NCBI GenBank assembly: GCA_019118845.1
Contig: DWYE01000033.1
Coordinates: 1-64,000, forward strand
DNA from: Anaeromassilibacillus stercoravium
GTDB lineage: Bacteria; Bacillota; Clostridia; Oscillospirales; Acutalibacteraceae
DNA: 64,000 nucleotides
Direction of reading: 5' to 3'
The position numbers and the translations under genes are program-made. Within the stretch, counting starts at the first letter, position 1. Each line of letters begins with the position of its first letter. The notes under the pieces were generated by a model that worked only from the letters and a program-made list of their open reading frames with translations, did no database searches and was not told the origin of the DNA. Positions 18,113 through 27,022 of the stretch are shown in pieces.

Positions 18113-18628
18113 TTAAACTTTTTCCGGTTCAGGATAGGACTCTCCAAAGGTTTCCACTGTAATGGATTTGATGGTCTGCTCTTCATAAGGCCGGTCGCTG
18201 TAATCCCGGCTGACGTTTACAATGCGGTCGGCTTCCTCCATGCCGGAAATCACCTTGCCAAAGGCGGCATACTGCCCGTCCAGGTGTGGGGCGTCTTCCA
18301 CCATGATAAAAAACTGGGAACCGGCGGAGTTGGGATTCATGGCGCGCGCCATGGAAAGGACGCCGCGCGTATGCTTAAGGTTGTTTGGGAAACCGTTTCC
18401 GGAGAACTCTCCTTTGATGCTGTAGCCGGGGCCGCCCATTCCGGTGCCCTGCGGGTCGCCACCCTGGATCATAAAACCGGGGATGACCCGATGGAAGATG
18501 GTGCCGTTGTAAAAACCCTTCCCAGCGAGGGAGACGAAATTGTTCACCGTATTTGGAGCAATTTCCGGATACAACTCGGCTTTGATAACCCCTTCATTGG
18601 TTTCAATTGTGATAATGGGATGCTGCAT
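18113..18628 (-). CDS. Cyclophilin-type peptidyl-prolyl cis-trans isomerase
   Basis: A cytoplasmic cyclophilin of 171 residues, without a signal peptide. Core motifs include FHRVIPGFMIQGGDPQGTG, the QFFIM stretch and FGKVISGME, with the catalytic Arg in FHRV. It catalyses proline isomerisation during protein folding. The start is placed at the ATG whose first base is 18628, because GGAGAG lies in front of it; an in-frame ATG six codons upstream (18646) has no ribosome site. The gene is monocistronic, with a promoter candidate at 18816-18844 and a strong terminator. Confidence 0.93.
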   Translation of the reverse strand: MQHPIITIETNEGVIKAELYPEIAPNTVNNFVSLAGKGFYNGTIFHRVIPGFMIQGGDPQGTGMGGPGYSIKGEFSGNGFPNNLKHTRGVLSMARAMNPNSAGSQFFIMVEDAPHLDGQYAAFGKVISGMEEADRIVNVSRDYSDRPYEEQTIKSITVETFGESYPEPEKV

Positions 18629-18815
18629 AGTGCTCTCTCCTTCCATTGACCATTTGCACGATTCTTTATACCATATAGAGAGGCCGGATGGCCTCCCGTT
18701 TGAACAGAAAACGCCTTGCGGTTTCTGTTATGGTTTCATGTTCCCCTAGGCGTTGGAAGGCGGCGAACTTTCTGTGATGCCGGATTTCATTTGCGCCAGG
18801 AGATACCGTGAAGAT

Positions 18816-18844
18816 ATTATAACGTGCTTTTCCGGAATCATCAA
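18816..18844 (-). promoter_or_regulatory. Promoter candidate for the cyclophilin gene
   Basis: On the minus strand TTGATG (18844-18839) and TATAAT (18821-18816) are 17 nt apart. The leader to the cyclophilin start is about 180 nt. Confidence 0.55.
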
Positions 18845-18898
18845 GGCGGCGCCACTATTTTTCGATATAGAAAAGGATTTTCTTTTTTCGAGCCCCTA

Positions 18899-18907
18899 TG
18901 CTATAAT
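18899..18907 (+). promoter_or_regulatory. Extended -10 promoter for exonuclease III
   Basis: TGCTATAAT (extended -10 TGn plus TATAAT at 18902-18907) with a poor -35. It gives a leader of about 220 nt. Confidence 0.55.
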
Positions 18908-18913
18908 GGAAAA

Positions 18914-19131
18914 AGCTTTTGGAAAGCTATGACTTGGAAACAGGACCGATTAGGGATTGTCTACCAAGGAGAAAGAGGCTTTCCTTTTTAGGAAGACCGT
19001 ATCAAACCCAGAGGTTTTCAATTTGCTGGAGAATGGTAAAAAATCGTTTTTCCGCGTTAATAGCGTTAATAGATACCTCTAACGCGGACGGATCATAGGA
19101 ATCGAAATGCTATCAATGAAAGGGAAGATGT
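18914..19131 (+). other. Long 5' leader of exonuclease III with terminator-like hairpin and dyad
   Basis: Within the leader, GAAAG (18971-18975) can pair with CTTTC (18979-18983) just before TTTTT (18985-18989), and GGAAAGC at 18921-18927 offers an alternative partner for the same strand. Farther down, CCGCGTTA (19052-19059) and TAACGCGG (19080-19087) form an inverted repeat with an internal GCGTTAATA direct repeat. This could be attenuation or a regulator site. No known riboswitch class was recognised. Confidence 0.35.
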
Positions 19132-19917
19132 ATGTTGAAATTGATCTCCTGGAATGTCAATGGCCTGCGGGCTTGTCTAAATAAAGGGTTTTTGGATTAC
19201 TTCCACGCGGCAGACGCAGACGTCTTTTGCCTCCAAGAGACGAAAATGCAGCCGGACCAGGCGCAAATCGACCTGCCAGGCTACCAACAGTACTGGAATT
19301 CTGCGTTAAAGAAAGGGTACTCTGGCACGGCAGTCTTTACCCGGCTGGAACCGCTTTCGGTACAATATGGGATCGGTGCGGAGGAGCACGAAGGGGAAGG
19401 GCGCGCAATCACCCTCGAATTCCCCGATTTTTATCTTGTGACCGTGTACACGCCCAATGCACAGCGCGAATTGGCGCGCATTGATTACCGCATGGAATGG
19501 GAGGACGCCTTCCGCGCCTATGTGAAAGGGTTGGATGAGAAGAAGCCGGTGGTGATCTGCGGGGATATGAACGTAGCGCATCAGGAGATCGACCTGAAGA
19601 ATCCAAAGACCAACCGGGGGAACGCAGGATTTTCCGACCAGGAGCGCGGTAAGATGACCGAACTTTTGGACAGTGGTTTTATAGATACCTTCCGGTGGCT
19701 ACACCCTGATCTCACGGGAGCTTATACGTGGTGGAGTTACATGTTTCACGCGAGGGAAAAGAACGCCGGTTGGCGCATTGACTATTTCTTGGTTTCGGAA
19801 CGGCTGCGTGACCGGGTACAGGCCAGCGAGATCCATGCCGAGGTGATGGGAAGCGACCATTGCCCCGTGGAACTCCTTCTGCAAGATGCATCCGGTGGGA
19901 AAAGGCTCTCTGTATAA
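19132..19917 (+). CDS. xth: Exodeoxyribonuclease III
   Basis: A 261-residue member of the exonuclease/endonuclease/phosphatase fold, acting at abasic sites and 3' ends in base-excision repair. Visible motifs: LISWNVNGLRA at the N-terminus, the metal-binding Glu in LQETKMQ, DMNVAH, the conserved NRGNAGFSDQER loop, WRIDYFLVS, and the catalytic SDHCPV near the C-terminus. The length fits the bacterial ExoA/Xth family. The ATG at 19132 has a modest ribosome site (AAGGGAAG). The gene is single, convergent with the DUF1836 gene across a shared hairpin. Confidence 0.95.
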   Translation: MLKLISWNVNGLRACLNKGFLDYFHAADADVFCLQETKMQPDQAQIDLPGYQQYWNSALKKGYSGTAVFTRLEPLSVQYGIGAEEHEGEGRAITLEFPDFYLVTVYTPNAQRELARIDYRMEWEDAFRAYVKGLDEKKPVVICGDMNVAHQEIDLKNPKTNRGNAGFSDQERGKMTELLDSGFIDTFRWLHPDLTGAYTWWSYMFHAREKNAGWRIDYFLVSERLRDRVQASEIHAEVMGSDHCPVELLLQDASGGKRLSV

Positions 19918-19945
19918 CAAGTTCATGGCAGATCGGTAGAAAAAT

Positions 19946-19983
19946 AGCCGGGGGCCCTTTATTTTAGGACCGTCCCGGCTGTT
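19946..19983. terminator. Bidirectional terminator
   Basis: The stem AGCCGGG (19946-19952) with CCCGGCT (19974-19980) encloses further partial pairing. The minus strand reads into ATTTTT, so it fits best as terminator of the DUF1836 gene. The plus-strand T run is weaker. Confidence 0.65.
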
Positions 19984-20016
19984 TCATCGATGAACAGCGG
20001 CTGACGCCGGATGGAT

Positions 20017-20574
20017 TTATTCGGCGTTGCCATCTTCTTTTTTCTTTTTTGCCGCATCGAGTTCACTCAGAATTCGTTCCACGGTGGTGCGGCGTGCATC
20101 CGCCTCAATGGAAAGTTCAATTGCCAGGCGGGAAAGACCCGCTTCCCCTTCCGGCAAGGCGGACTCTACGCGCTTGCAGACATCCTGCAACGCGGTACTC
20201 TGTGCAGAGCAGAACCGCTCATACATATTGGCGCTGCTGTTGTCCTCCAATAGCCCTTTTAGAAGCATATCAATGTCGGGGATGGCAAGCACCGGTTTTA
20301 GCATGCAGATGACCGTCAGCATGGCCAAATGTTCGCGTGAATATTTCTTCTGTTCCGGGCGTGGAAGCACGCCGTCCTTGACGTAATTATTGATCATGCT
20401 GGAGGTTAGCAGGTTGGTATCCTCCGTGCGTGCCAATGGCTCCAATTGCTTATTCATATAGGTCAGGACCTGATCCATATACAGATAGATTTCCGGAAGG
20501 CGGTCCCACTCTACCGGACGGTATTGTTGAATTCGTTCGATCCATTCCTGGATTCGATCGACAGCTTCGTTCAT
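20017..20574 (-). CDS. DUF1836 domain protein, putative DNA-binding regulator
   Basis: A 185-residue protein with the family hallmark LTSSMINNYVKDGVLPRPEQ around residues 55-75, which resembles a MerR-like helix-turn-helix start (variant binding on the ‘K/R-Y-S/T-R’ side: KKYSREHLA). The remainder is helical and ends in a Lys/Glu-rich tail. The family is common in Firmicutes and its role is not established; DNA binding is inferred from the fold. The start has AAAGGAG at good spacing. It lies 89 nt downstream of an AraC-type gene on the same strand and may be cotranscribed with it. Confidence 0.8.
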   Translation of the reverse strand: MNEAVDRIQEWIERIQQYRPVEWDRLPEIYLYMDQVLTYMNKQLEPLARTEDTNLLTSSMINNYVKDGVLPRPEQKKYSREHLAMLTVICMLKPVLAIPDIDMLLKGLLEDNSSANMYERFCSAQSTALQDVCKRVESALPEGEAGLSRLAIELSIEADARRTTVERILSELDAAKKKKEDGNAE

Positions 20575-20663
20575 AGGAACTCCTTTCTGAGAAATGCTTG
20601 TAACGGAACGCAGGTCCGCGCAGGAATATCCCCGGTCGGTCGGGCATCCCGGTGTACAAACAA

Positions 20664-21509
20664 TTAGGATGTAGATTCATTCTTTTTTTGATTCAGATAA
20701 CGGCTGGGGGGAACCCCCATGTGCCGTTTGAAAACACGCGAAAAATACAGCTGATCGGAAAAACCAGTGGAATAGGCGACCTCTCCTACGGAAAGATTCC
20801 CCGCCTTGAGAAGCGCAGCCGCTTTGTTGATGCGGTAGCGCATTAAATACTCGTTCGGCGGCATGGAGACATGCTGCATGAAAATGCGGTACAAGTGGCT
20901 GCGGCTGATACCAGCGCTCTCCGCAACGTCCTCGATGTCGATGTCTCTCGAATAGTTATAGTCGATAAATTTGATGGCCTTTTGTACGTACTCATAGCCT
21001 GTCGTCCGCTGCGTAGAAGCGTTTCCCAAATGGTCGATCAGTTCCGCCATAAAGAGGTAGAGACCTCCCAGCATGCGGGCTTCGGCAGCAGGGGTGGAAC
21101 CGGATACATTGCAAATATCGGTTAACAGGCCCTCTAGCTTGCCATCATGTTCATAATGAAAGACAGGATTTTCTTCGTTTAACCCCGTTTGATCCACCAG
21201 CTGTTTGGCATCGCTGCCATTGAATCCCACCCAGCAATATTCCCATGGTTCTTCCGTATCCGCGGCATAGGAGGCCACACAGGACGGTACGACCAAGAAG
21301 CCGTCCCCGACGGAAAGATTGTATTCATTTCCTTTAACAGAAAAAACGCCGCATCCAGAAACGATATAATGAATTAAATAATGATCGCGGATTGCGGGTC
21401 CCCAGCTGTGGCCCGCGGCGCAGCGCTGCACACCGCAACTGTACACCGCAAGCCCCAAATTGTTGTGGTGGGGCACCTTAAAGGAACGCCGGAATTCTTC
21501 GTTCGTCAT
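20664..21509 (-). CDS. AraC family transcriptional regulator
   Basis: A 281-residue regulator with an N-terminal cupin-like sensor domain (about residues 20-160) and two C-terminal helix-turn-helix motifs (about 185-275). The first includes IEDVAESAGISRSHLYRIF, and the second VAYSTGFSDQLYFSRVFKRH with the typical PxxYL end. Such proteins usually sense sugars and activate glycan or transport genes. The start follows GGAGGG. It is divergent from the OadG/OadB operon, whose promoter is about 120 nt away, so it could act there; no binding site was identified. Confidence 0.9.
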   Translation of the reverse strand: MTNEEFRRSFKVPHHNNLGLAVYSCGVQRCAAGHSWGPAIRDHYLIHYIVSGCGVFSVKGNEYNLSVGDGFLVVPSCVASYAADTEEPWEYCWVGFNGSDAKQLVDQTGLNEENPVFHYEHDGKLEGLLTDICNVSGSTPAAEARMLGGLYLFMAELIDHLGNASTQRTTGYEYVQKAIKFIDYNYSRDIDIEDVAESAGISRSHLYRIFMQHVSMPPNEYLMRYRINKAAALLKAGNLSVGEVAYSTGFSDQLYFSRVFKRHMGVPPSRYLNQKKNESTS

Positions 21510-21629
21510 GCCAATCCCTCCAATGAAACGCGGGTGTTGGGTATTTCTATTATAATTCCTCGGGCGCTTTTGTGCAATGACTCTGTGGCAATTATCGAAA
21601 AAGAAAACCTAAATTATACCAAAAATTCA

Positions 21630-21658
21630 TTGAAATTGGTCTTGTTATCGGTTATAAT
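21630..21658 (+). promoter_or_regulatory. Promoter of the OadG-OadB operon
   Basis: TTGAAA (21630-21635) and TATAAT (21653-21658) with exact 17-nt spacing. A small hairpin GGGTGG/CCACCC (21741-21765) lies in the leader before the first gene. Confidence 0.78.
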
Positions 21659-21804
21659 ATGAATTGTTATTTATGAATTTTTTAATACATAGTAAATATA
21701 TTGTTTAAAATTGAGATATGCCAGATGTAAAGCACTTAAAGGGTGGTTTGTTTTTCGATCCACCCTATTGTATATTATCTTTAAGGAAGAATGGGGAAAT
21801 TCAA

Positions 21805-22176
21805 ATGGATCCACAAAATGAAGCATTGCTCTCATTAACAATACTGCTGACCGGCCTTGTGGTGGTATTTGCCGTATTGATCTTTTTGATCTTGATTATC
21901 AATGTCTATGGCAATATCATTTACAAGGTAACGCAAAAGCGGCACAAAGGAAAAGACAAAACAGAAGATGTTCGTGCGCCTGTTTCTGCACCGGAACCTG
22001 CTCCCATTGAGGTAGAGGAGGGAATCCCCGGCGAGGTGGTTGCGGCCATTTCTGCAGCGGTCTATATGACATGCGGCGATTCCGCTCCCGTGATCCGTTC
22101 CGTTAAGCGTGCTGCCACAAATCCGCGTTCCCTTTGGGGGGAAGCGGGCAGGCTGGAAAATACACGCCCCTTCTAA
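21805..22176 (+). CDS. OadG-like gamma subunit of a Na+-pumping decarboxylase
   Basis: A 123-residue small membrane protein. One hydrophobic helix lies at about residues 12-36, followed by a Lys-rich stretch, an Ala/Pro/Glu linker and a C-terminal segment EVVAAISAAVYMT resembling OadG/MmdD proteins. The family assembles carboxyltransferase and membrane subunits of biotin-dependent decarboxylase pumps. ATG 21805 is chosen because GGGGA lies 7-8 nt upstream and the product then begins just before the membrane helix; the frame continues upstream to 21718 with no ribosome site. It is followed after 89 nt by the beta subunit. The carboxyltransferase and biotin-carrier subunits are not in the window. 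Confidence 0.8.
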   Translation: MDPQNEALLSLTILLTGLVVVFAVLIFLILIINVYGNIIYKVTQKRHKGKDKTEDVRAPVSAPEPAPIEVEEGIPGEVVAAISAAVYMTCGDSAPVIRSVKRAATNPRSLWGEAGRLENTRPF

Positions 22177-22265
22177 AACAACGATTGATTATGTAAGGAA
22201 TGTTTTTGTAACGGACAGGCCATTCAGCCTGACACAATTTGAAAAAGAAAGGGCTGACATTTTCA

Positions 22266-23435
22266 GTGCAAATTATCAATGAATTTGTAAATTCCATTTT
22301 GGATATTTTGAGAAGTTCCGGTTTTATGACCAACGATTGGCGCAACTATATCATGATCGGAATTGCCTGTATCTTGATCTACTTGGCAATTAAGAAGGAA
22401 TTTGAGCCGCTTCTGCTTTTGCCAATTGCGTTCGGTATGATGATGGTAAACCTGTATCCAGCGATTATGGCCGAACCGACAGCCACGGCAAACGGAGGCT
22501 TATTCTACTACTTATATCAGGGCGTAAAACTTGGTATTTATCCGCCTTTGATTTTCCTGGGGATTGGCGCCATGACAGATTTCGGCCCCCTGATCGCCAA
22601 CCCGAAGAGCTTTTTGCTTGGAGCTGCCGCGCAGTTGGGTATCTTCCTGACTTTTATCGGCGCGATCTTTATTGGGAATCTTGGTATCCCGAATTTGTCC
22701 TTTACGGCACAAGAAGCTGGTTCGATTGCGATTATCGGCGGCGCAGACGGCCCGACGGCAATCTTTGTGACATCCAAACTGGCTCCGCAGCTCTTGGGGC
22801 CGATTGCTGTAGCGGCGTATTCCTACATGGCCTTGGTCCCGATTATCCAACCCCCGATTATGAAGGCGTTGACGACCAAGAAAGAGCGCGCGGTGGTTAT
22901 GGAACAGCTCCGCCCAGTTTCGAAGCTGGAAAAGATTTTGTTCCCGATCATCGTCACCATCCTGATTTCCCTCCTGCTGCCCGATGCGGCAACGCTGGTT
23001 GGCATGCTGATGCTGGGCAATTTGATGCGCGAGAGTGGCGTTGTTTCCCGTATTGCTAACACTGCGCAGAATGAATTGATGAATATTATCACGATTTTCT
23101 TGGGCGTGACGGTTGGTGCAACGGCGAGCGGTGAAGTTTTCCTGAGCCCGCAAACCATTGGCATTATTATCCTGGGCCTGTTGGCTTTCTGCTTCGGCAC
23201 AGCCGGCGGCGTGTTGTTTGGCAAGCTGATGTTTATCGCCACAAAGGGTAAGGTAAACCCGTTGATTGGTTCCGCAGGCGTTTCGGCGGTGCCGATGGCG
23301 GCGCGTGTCAGCCAAAAGGTCGGCCAGGAGGAAAATCCGGGCAATTTCCTGCTGATGCATGCAATGGGGCCGAACGTTTCCGGCGTAATCGGTTCGGCGG
23401 TTGCGGCAGGCGTGTTGATCAGCATTCTCGGTTGA
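22266..23435 (+). CDS. Na+-translocating decarboxylase beta subunit (OadB/MmdB/GcdB type)
   Basis: A very hydrophobic protein of 389 residues with about nine membrane segments. The signature GGADGPTAIF contains the aspartate needed for sodium transfer, and the C-terminal VSAVPMAARVSQ and GPNVSGVIGSAVAAG stretches are typical. It couples decarboxylation of a carboxy-biotin intermediate to sodium export. The start is uncertain: GTG 22266 with AAAGGG farther upstream is preferred, TTG 22239 is the longest alternative. The partner alpha and biotin subunits must be encoded elsewhere, so the substrate (oxaloacetate, methylmalonyl-CoA or glutaconyl-CoA) cannot be decided. Confidence 0.92.
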   Translation: MQIINEFVNSILDILRSSGFMTNDWRNYIMIGIACILIYLAIKKEFEPLLLLPIAFGMMMVNLYPAIMAEPTATANGGLFYYLYQGVKLGIYPPLIFLGIGAMTDFGPLIANPKSFLLGAAAQLGIFLTFIGAIFIGNLGIPNLSFTAQEAGSIAIIGGADGPTAIFVTSKLAPQLLGPIAVAAYSYMALVPIIQPPIMKALTTKKERAVVMEQLRPVSKLEKILFPIIVTILISLLLPDAATLVGMLMLGNLMRESGVVSRIANTAQNELMNIITIFLGVTVGATASGEVFLSPQTIGIIILGLLAFCFGTAGGVLFGKLMFIATKGKVNPLIGSAGVSAVPMAARVSQKVGQEENPGNFLLMHAMGPNVSGVIGSAVAAGVLISILG

Positions 23436-23471
23436 TCGAATTTGAAAACGAAATAGGTGTTGAACGAATTG

Positions 23472-23503
23472 TACCCGCACACTCTTAAAGCGTGCGGGTA
23501 TTT
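23472..23503 (+). terminator. Rho-independent terminator
   Basis: The stem TACCCGCAC (23472-23480) with GTGCGGGTA (23492-23500), then TTTCATT. It ends the sodium-pump operon 50 nt before the helicase gene. Confidence 0.75.
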
Positions 23504-23552
23504 CATTGAGGGGCACAGTTGTGCTCTGTCTAGGACGTTAGGAGTAAAGATC

Positions 23553-25958
23553 ATGAAGGAACAGACAGCAAATGCAATTTTACAGTGGAAGAAAGCGGTC
23601 ATGGAGCGGGAGTTTTCCCGGATGAACGGTAGGCAAAAAGAGGCGGTGTTCCATACGGACGGCCCCTTGTTGATCCTGGCTGGTGCGGGAAGCGGAAAGA
23701 CAACGGTTTTGGTCAACCGCATTGCCAATTTGATCCGCTGGGGCGGGGCATATCACAGTACAGCGCTGCCTCCGGAACTTTCGCAGGAGGATTTGGATCT
23801 GCTGCAAGCGGCAGCGGAAGAGGGACGGGCCCTGCCCGATGCGATCCGCGAGCGTTTGGCCGTGGAACCCTGCCGCCCTTGGCAGATTTTGGCCATCACT
23901 TTTACCAATAAAGCGGCCGGGGAATTGAAAAACCGCTTGGAGACGATGTTGGGACCGGCCGGGGGCGACATCTGGGCCTCTACCTTCCACTCGACCTGCG
24001 CCCGGATGCTGCGCCGGGATGGGGAGCGGCTCGGCTATACCAGCCACTTTACGATTTACGACACCGATGATTCCCGCCGCTTAATCAAGGATTGCCAAAA
24101 GGCGCTCAACATCGACGATAAGGTTTTGTCCTATAAATCCATCCTTGCGGCGATCTCCCGCGCGAAGGACAATTTAATTTCTCCAAAGGAATACGAACAG
24201 CAGGCGGGCAAGGACAACCGGCTGATCCTGCTGGCACAGGCATATAAGCTGTACCAGCAGCGCCTCAAAGAGGCGGACGCCATGGATTTTGACGACCTGA
24301 TCTGCAATGCCGTGCGGCTGTTTGAGGAATGCCCGGATGTGCTGGAATATTACCAGGACAAGTTCCGCTATGTGATGGTGGATGAGTACCAGGACACCAA
24401 CCACGCGCAGTATATGCTTGTGAAGCTCTTGGCGCAAAAGCGGCAGAACCTCTGCGTGGTGGGCGACGATGACCAAAGCATCTATAAATTCCGCGGGGCG
24501 ACGATTGAAAACATCATGAGCTTTGAAAAAAGCTTCCCGCGCGCGGCGGTGATCCGTCTTGAGCAGAACTATCGCTCCACGCAGAATATCCTGGACGCGG
24601 CAAACGCGGTGATCTCCAACAATACGGAGCGCAAGGGGAAGACCCTCTGGACGGAGAACCCTGCGGGCGCAAAGATTGCGGTACACACGGGATACAACGA
24701 ACAGGATGAGTCGGATTATATTGCCAAGAAGGTTTTGGAGGAGGTAGCCGCCGGCCGGAAATATTCCGATTTTGCCGTGCTCTACCGCATGAATTCGCAG
24801 TCGAACATTTTGGAAAAGATGTTCGTGAAGTCCGGCGTGCCGTATCGGATTATCGGCGGCTTGCGCTTCTATGAGCGCAAGGAGATCCGCGACATGATCG
24901 CCTACTTGAGCGTCATCAACAACCCCACAGATGAAATGCGCTTGCGCCGGATTATCAACCAGCCGAAGCGCTCCATCGGGGACAAGACCATTGCACAGGC
25001 TTCCGAGATTGCGGCTACCCTGGGCGAATCGCTGTTTGATGTGATTTGCCACGCGGATTCCTACGAACCGCTCAAACGTACGGCGCCGAAGCTGCTCCAA
25101 TTTGCAGAGCTGATGCAGTCGCTCATCGAGGCCTCCAACGACCCGGATGTCAGCCTGAACGATCTATACCATCTCATCTTGGATCGGACGAATTACATCG
25201 AAGCGCTGAAGGCCGCCGAAAACGACGACGCGCAGGACCGCATCGACAACATCAACGAATTGTCTTCCAACATCATCAAGTATGAGGAGGACAACGGGGA
25301 CGAGGCAAGCCTCTCCGGGTTCCTCGAGGAGGTCTCCCTGATGACGGATATCGACAACTTCGACGAAACCGCGGATACAGTCGTCATGATGACCATGCAT
25401 TCCGCGAAGGGCCTGGAATTCCCCGTGGTGTTCCTCCCGGGGTTTGAAGAGGGGATTTTCCCTGGATTGCAGGCGATCTATAACCCGAATGAAATTGAAG
25501 AAGAGCGCCGCCTGGCTTATGTGGCGATCACGCGCGCCAAAGAGGAGCTCTACATTCTCAACGCGGAAAGCCGTATGATCTTTGGCAGCACCTCCCGCAA
25601 TAAGCCATCCCGGTTCATTGCGGAGATCCCGGAGGAGCTGATCGAGCGTTCGCGGACGCGCGAATGGAAAAAGCCGAAGCCCGGGATGGTGCTCCCCACC
25701 TCTTCCTATGAAGCGCGGGTGGTGTCCGCCAATGCAGCGCGCCACTTTGGGCCTTCCAGCCTGGAACAGGGCCATGCGCCGTCAGAACCCCTGCGCGTGG
25801 GCGACCGTGTGTCGCACCGCACCTTTGGCGAGGGATGCATCCTCACCGCAACGCCGATGGGCAACGATACGCTGTTGGAGATCGCATTTGAACAGGTCGG
25901 CACAAAGAAATTAATGGCCAATTTTGCCCGGCTGACCAAATTGAGTGGAAACCAGTGA
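23553..25958 (+). CDS. pcrA: ATP-dependent DNA helicase PcrA/UvrD
   Basis: A superfamily 1A 3'-5' helicase of 801 residues for repair and rolling-circle replication. Motifs in order: the Q-motif region MNGRQKEAV, Walker A GAGSGKTT, motif Ia TFTNKAAGELKNR, Walker B DEYQDTN, motif III GDDDQSIYKFRGA, motif IV LEQNYRS, motif V TMHSAKGLEF and motif VI VAITRAKEELY. The C-terminal about 60 residues carry the small RNA-polymerase-binding type domain (VGDRVSHRTFGEG). An insertion of about 35 residues with acidic and Leu-rich character follows motif I relative to shorter homologues. ATG 23553 is chosen because AGGAG lies 8 nt upstream; the frame is open farther upstream. Confidence 0.95.
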   Translation: MKEQTANAILQWKKAVMEREFSRMNGRQKEAVFHTDGPLLILAGAGSGKTTVLVNRIANLIRWGGAYHSTALPPELSQEDLDLLQAAAEEGRALPDAIRERLAVEPCRPWQILAITFTNKAAGELKNRLETMLGPAGGDIWASTFHSTCARMLRRDGERLGYTSHFTIYDTDDSRRLIKDCQKALNIDDKVLSYKSILAAISRAKDNLISPKEYEQQAGKDNRLILLAQAYKLYQQRLKEADAMDFDDLICNAVRLFEECPDVLEYYQDKFRYVMVDEYQDTNHAQYMLVKLLAQKRQNLCVVGDDDQSIYKFRGATIENIMSFEKSFPRAAVIRLEQNYRSTQNILDAANAVISNNTERKGKTLWTENPAGAKIAVHTGYNEQDESDYIAKKVLEEVAAGRKYSDFAVLYRMNSQSNILEKMFVKSGVPYRIIGGLRFYERKEIRDMIAYLSVINNPTDEMRLRRIINQPKRSIGDKTIAQASEIAATLGESLFDVICHADSYEPLKRTAPKLLQFAELMQSLIEASNDPDVSLNDLYHLILDRTNYIEALKAAENDDAQDRIDNINELSSNIIKYEEDNGDEASLSGFLEEVSLMTDIDNFDETADTVVMMTMHSAKGLEFPVVFLPGFEEGIFPGLQAIYNPNEIEEERRLAYVAITRAKEELYILNAESRMIFGSTSRNKPSRFIAEIPEELIERSRTREWKKPKPGMVLPTSSYEARVVSANAARHFGPSSLEQGHAPSEPLRVGDRVSHRTFGEGCILTATPMGNDTLLEIAFEQVGTKKLMANFARLTKLSGNQ

Positions 25959-26121
25959 GCCCCTTTTATGATGCTTTGCACAGCGAAAAGAACGGGGAGG
26001 GGCTGCGGCTTCCCTCTCTTAACAAAGCGCTCCGGCGGCTTTGGGGGTTGGAACCCTACCTGCCGGATGATGTGCTTTCCATAAAAGAAACCCGCCGTTT
26101 GATGGGGTGGGCGTCAAAAAC

Positions 26122-26159
26122 ACGAGCCTGTGAGGTCTTTTCCCCACAGGCTCGTATTT
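26122..26159. terminator. Bidirectional terminator
   Basis: The perfect stem ACGAGCCTGTG (26122-26132) with CACAGGCTCGT (26145-26155) is followed on plus by ATTTTAT and on minus by GTTTTTG. It separates pcrA from the convergent Cys-rich gene. Confidence 0.85.
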
Positions 26160-26191
26160 TATGCTCCGACATACGGAGCGATGCAAACGTT

Positions 26192-27022
26192 TTAGTCGGA
26201 ACAGCTGGGTTTGCGGTTGCGGCAGTCGCAGCCACATCCGGTTTCGCCCACCTTCGGCGGGAAGAATTCATCCGTCGGAAATTCAATGCGGCGGAACATA
26301 TCGCACGGGTTGTCGCTGGTGGTGACGCACTCCTTTTCCGGGATGCAGAAGTCATAGGCCGGGATCAACATCTGGACGTTGCGCACAATCTGCACAATGG
26401 TGAACACGCCGATGGTGACGTAGACATTGCGGCAGGTGTTGGTCTCGAATTGGCCGCCAAAACGCTGGCAGATGCTGTCCGGGATGCGGCAGCACGCGTC
26501 GCAGCAGCCCATCGGACGGTCACAGATGCGCGCAGAGAGGCCGATCGGCTCCGCGACCTGCACCGTGGCCTTGGGTAGGACCCGGCCGCTGGTGAGCTGG
26601 GCGTCCACCTCATCGCAATTCAAGTCGGAGCTGAACATCTTGACGTTGCCCTCGCTGCCGAACAGGATGACCTTCTTGTTAAAGACGGATACGCCGCTGA
26701 CGATCACCGGGCCGCCGCTCGGCAGGGAATAGACGTCCAGGCAGACGTTGAAGAAGAAGGTCATGTCGATCGAATAGAAGCCTTTGTTAAAGGGCACGGG
26801 CTCCAGGTCGAGATAGACCGTGATAACCTCCACATTGCGGATACGTACATTGGTTGCTTGTTCGATCAAGTCGTGCTTATCGGGCGTGAAGTAAACGCGA
26901 AGGTCCTCTAAGCAGTCTTTATCGCTGCAACTATCGTAGATGCGCATAGCGTCGATGCACACCGCTTCTTTGAAATTCCCGCCTGGTTCCTGCGGCGTGG
27001 AGTTGCAATTGTTCTCATCCAT
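26192..27022 (-). CDS. Conserved Cys-rich protein of unknown function
   Basis: A 276-residue protein without signal peptide or membrane segments. It is rich in cysteine, in pairs and short clusters: SCSDKDCLEDLRVY near residues 31-44, GCCDACCRIPDSICQR near 171-186 and GCGCDCRNRKPSC at the C-terminus. The middle is beta-rich. Similar sequences are, as far as I recall, found in many spore-forming Clostridia without assigned function. A disulfide- or metal-rich spore-surface or structural protein is possible but speculative. The start is good (AAGGAGG upstream). Monocistronic, ended by a bidirectional hairpin. From 27023 to 27295, upstream of it, no other gene or clear element is seen. Confidence 0.6.
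   Translation of the reverse strand: MDENNCNSTPQEPGGNFKEAVCIDAMRIYDSCSDKDCLEDLRVYFTPDKHDLIEQATNVRIRNVEVITVYLDLEPVPFNKGFYSIDMTFFFNVCLDVYSLPSGGPVIVSGVSVFNKKVILFGSEGNVKMFSSDLNCDEVDAQLTSGRVLPKATVQVAEPIGLSARICDRPMGCCDACCRIPDSICQRFGGQFETNTCRNVYVTIGVFTIVQIVRNVQMLIPAYDFCIPEKECVTTSDNPCDMFRRIEFPTDEFFPPKVGETGCGCDCRNRKPSCSD

Noticed and set aside
25955..26578. A 207-residue plus-strand frame after pcrA
   Set aside because: It runs through a strong terminator and lies opposite the Cys-rich gene, which has a good ribosome site. Its Ala/Arg-rich composition is that of a shadow.
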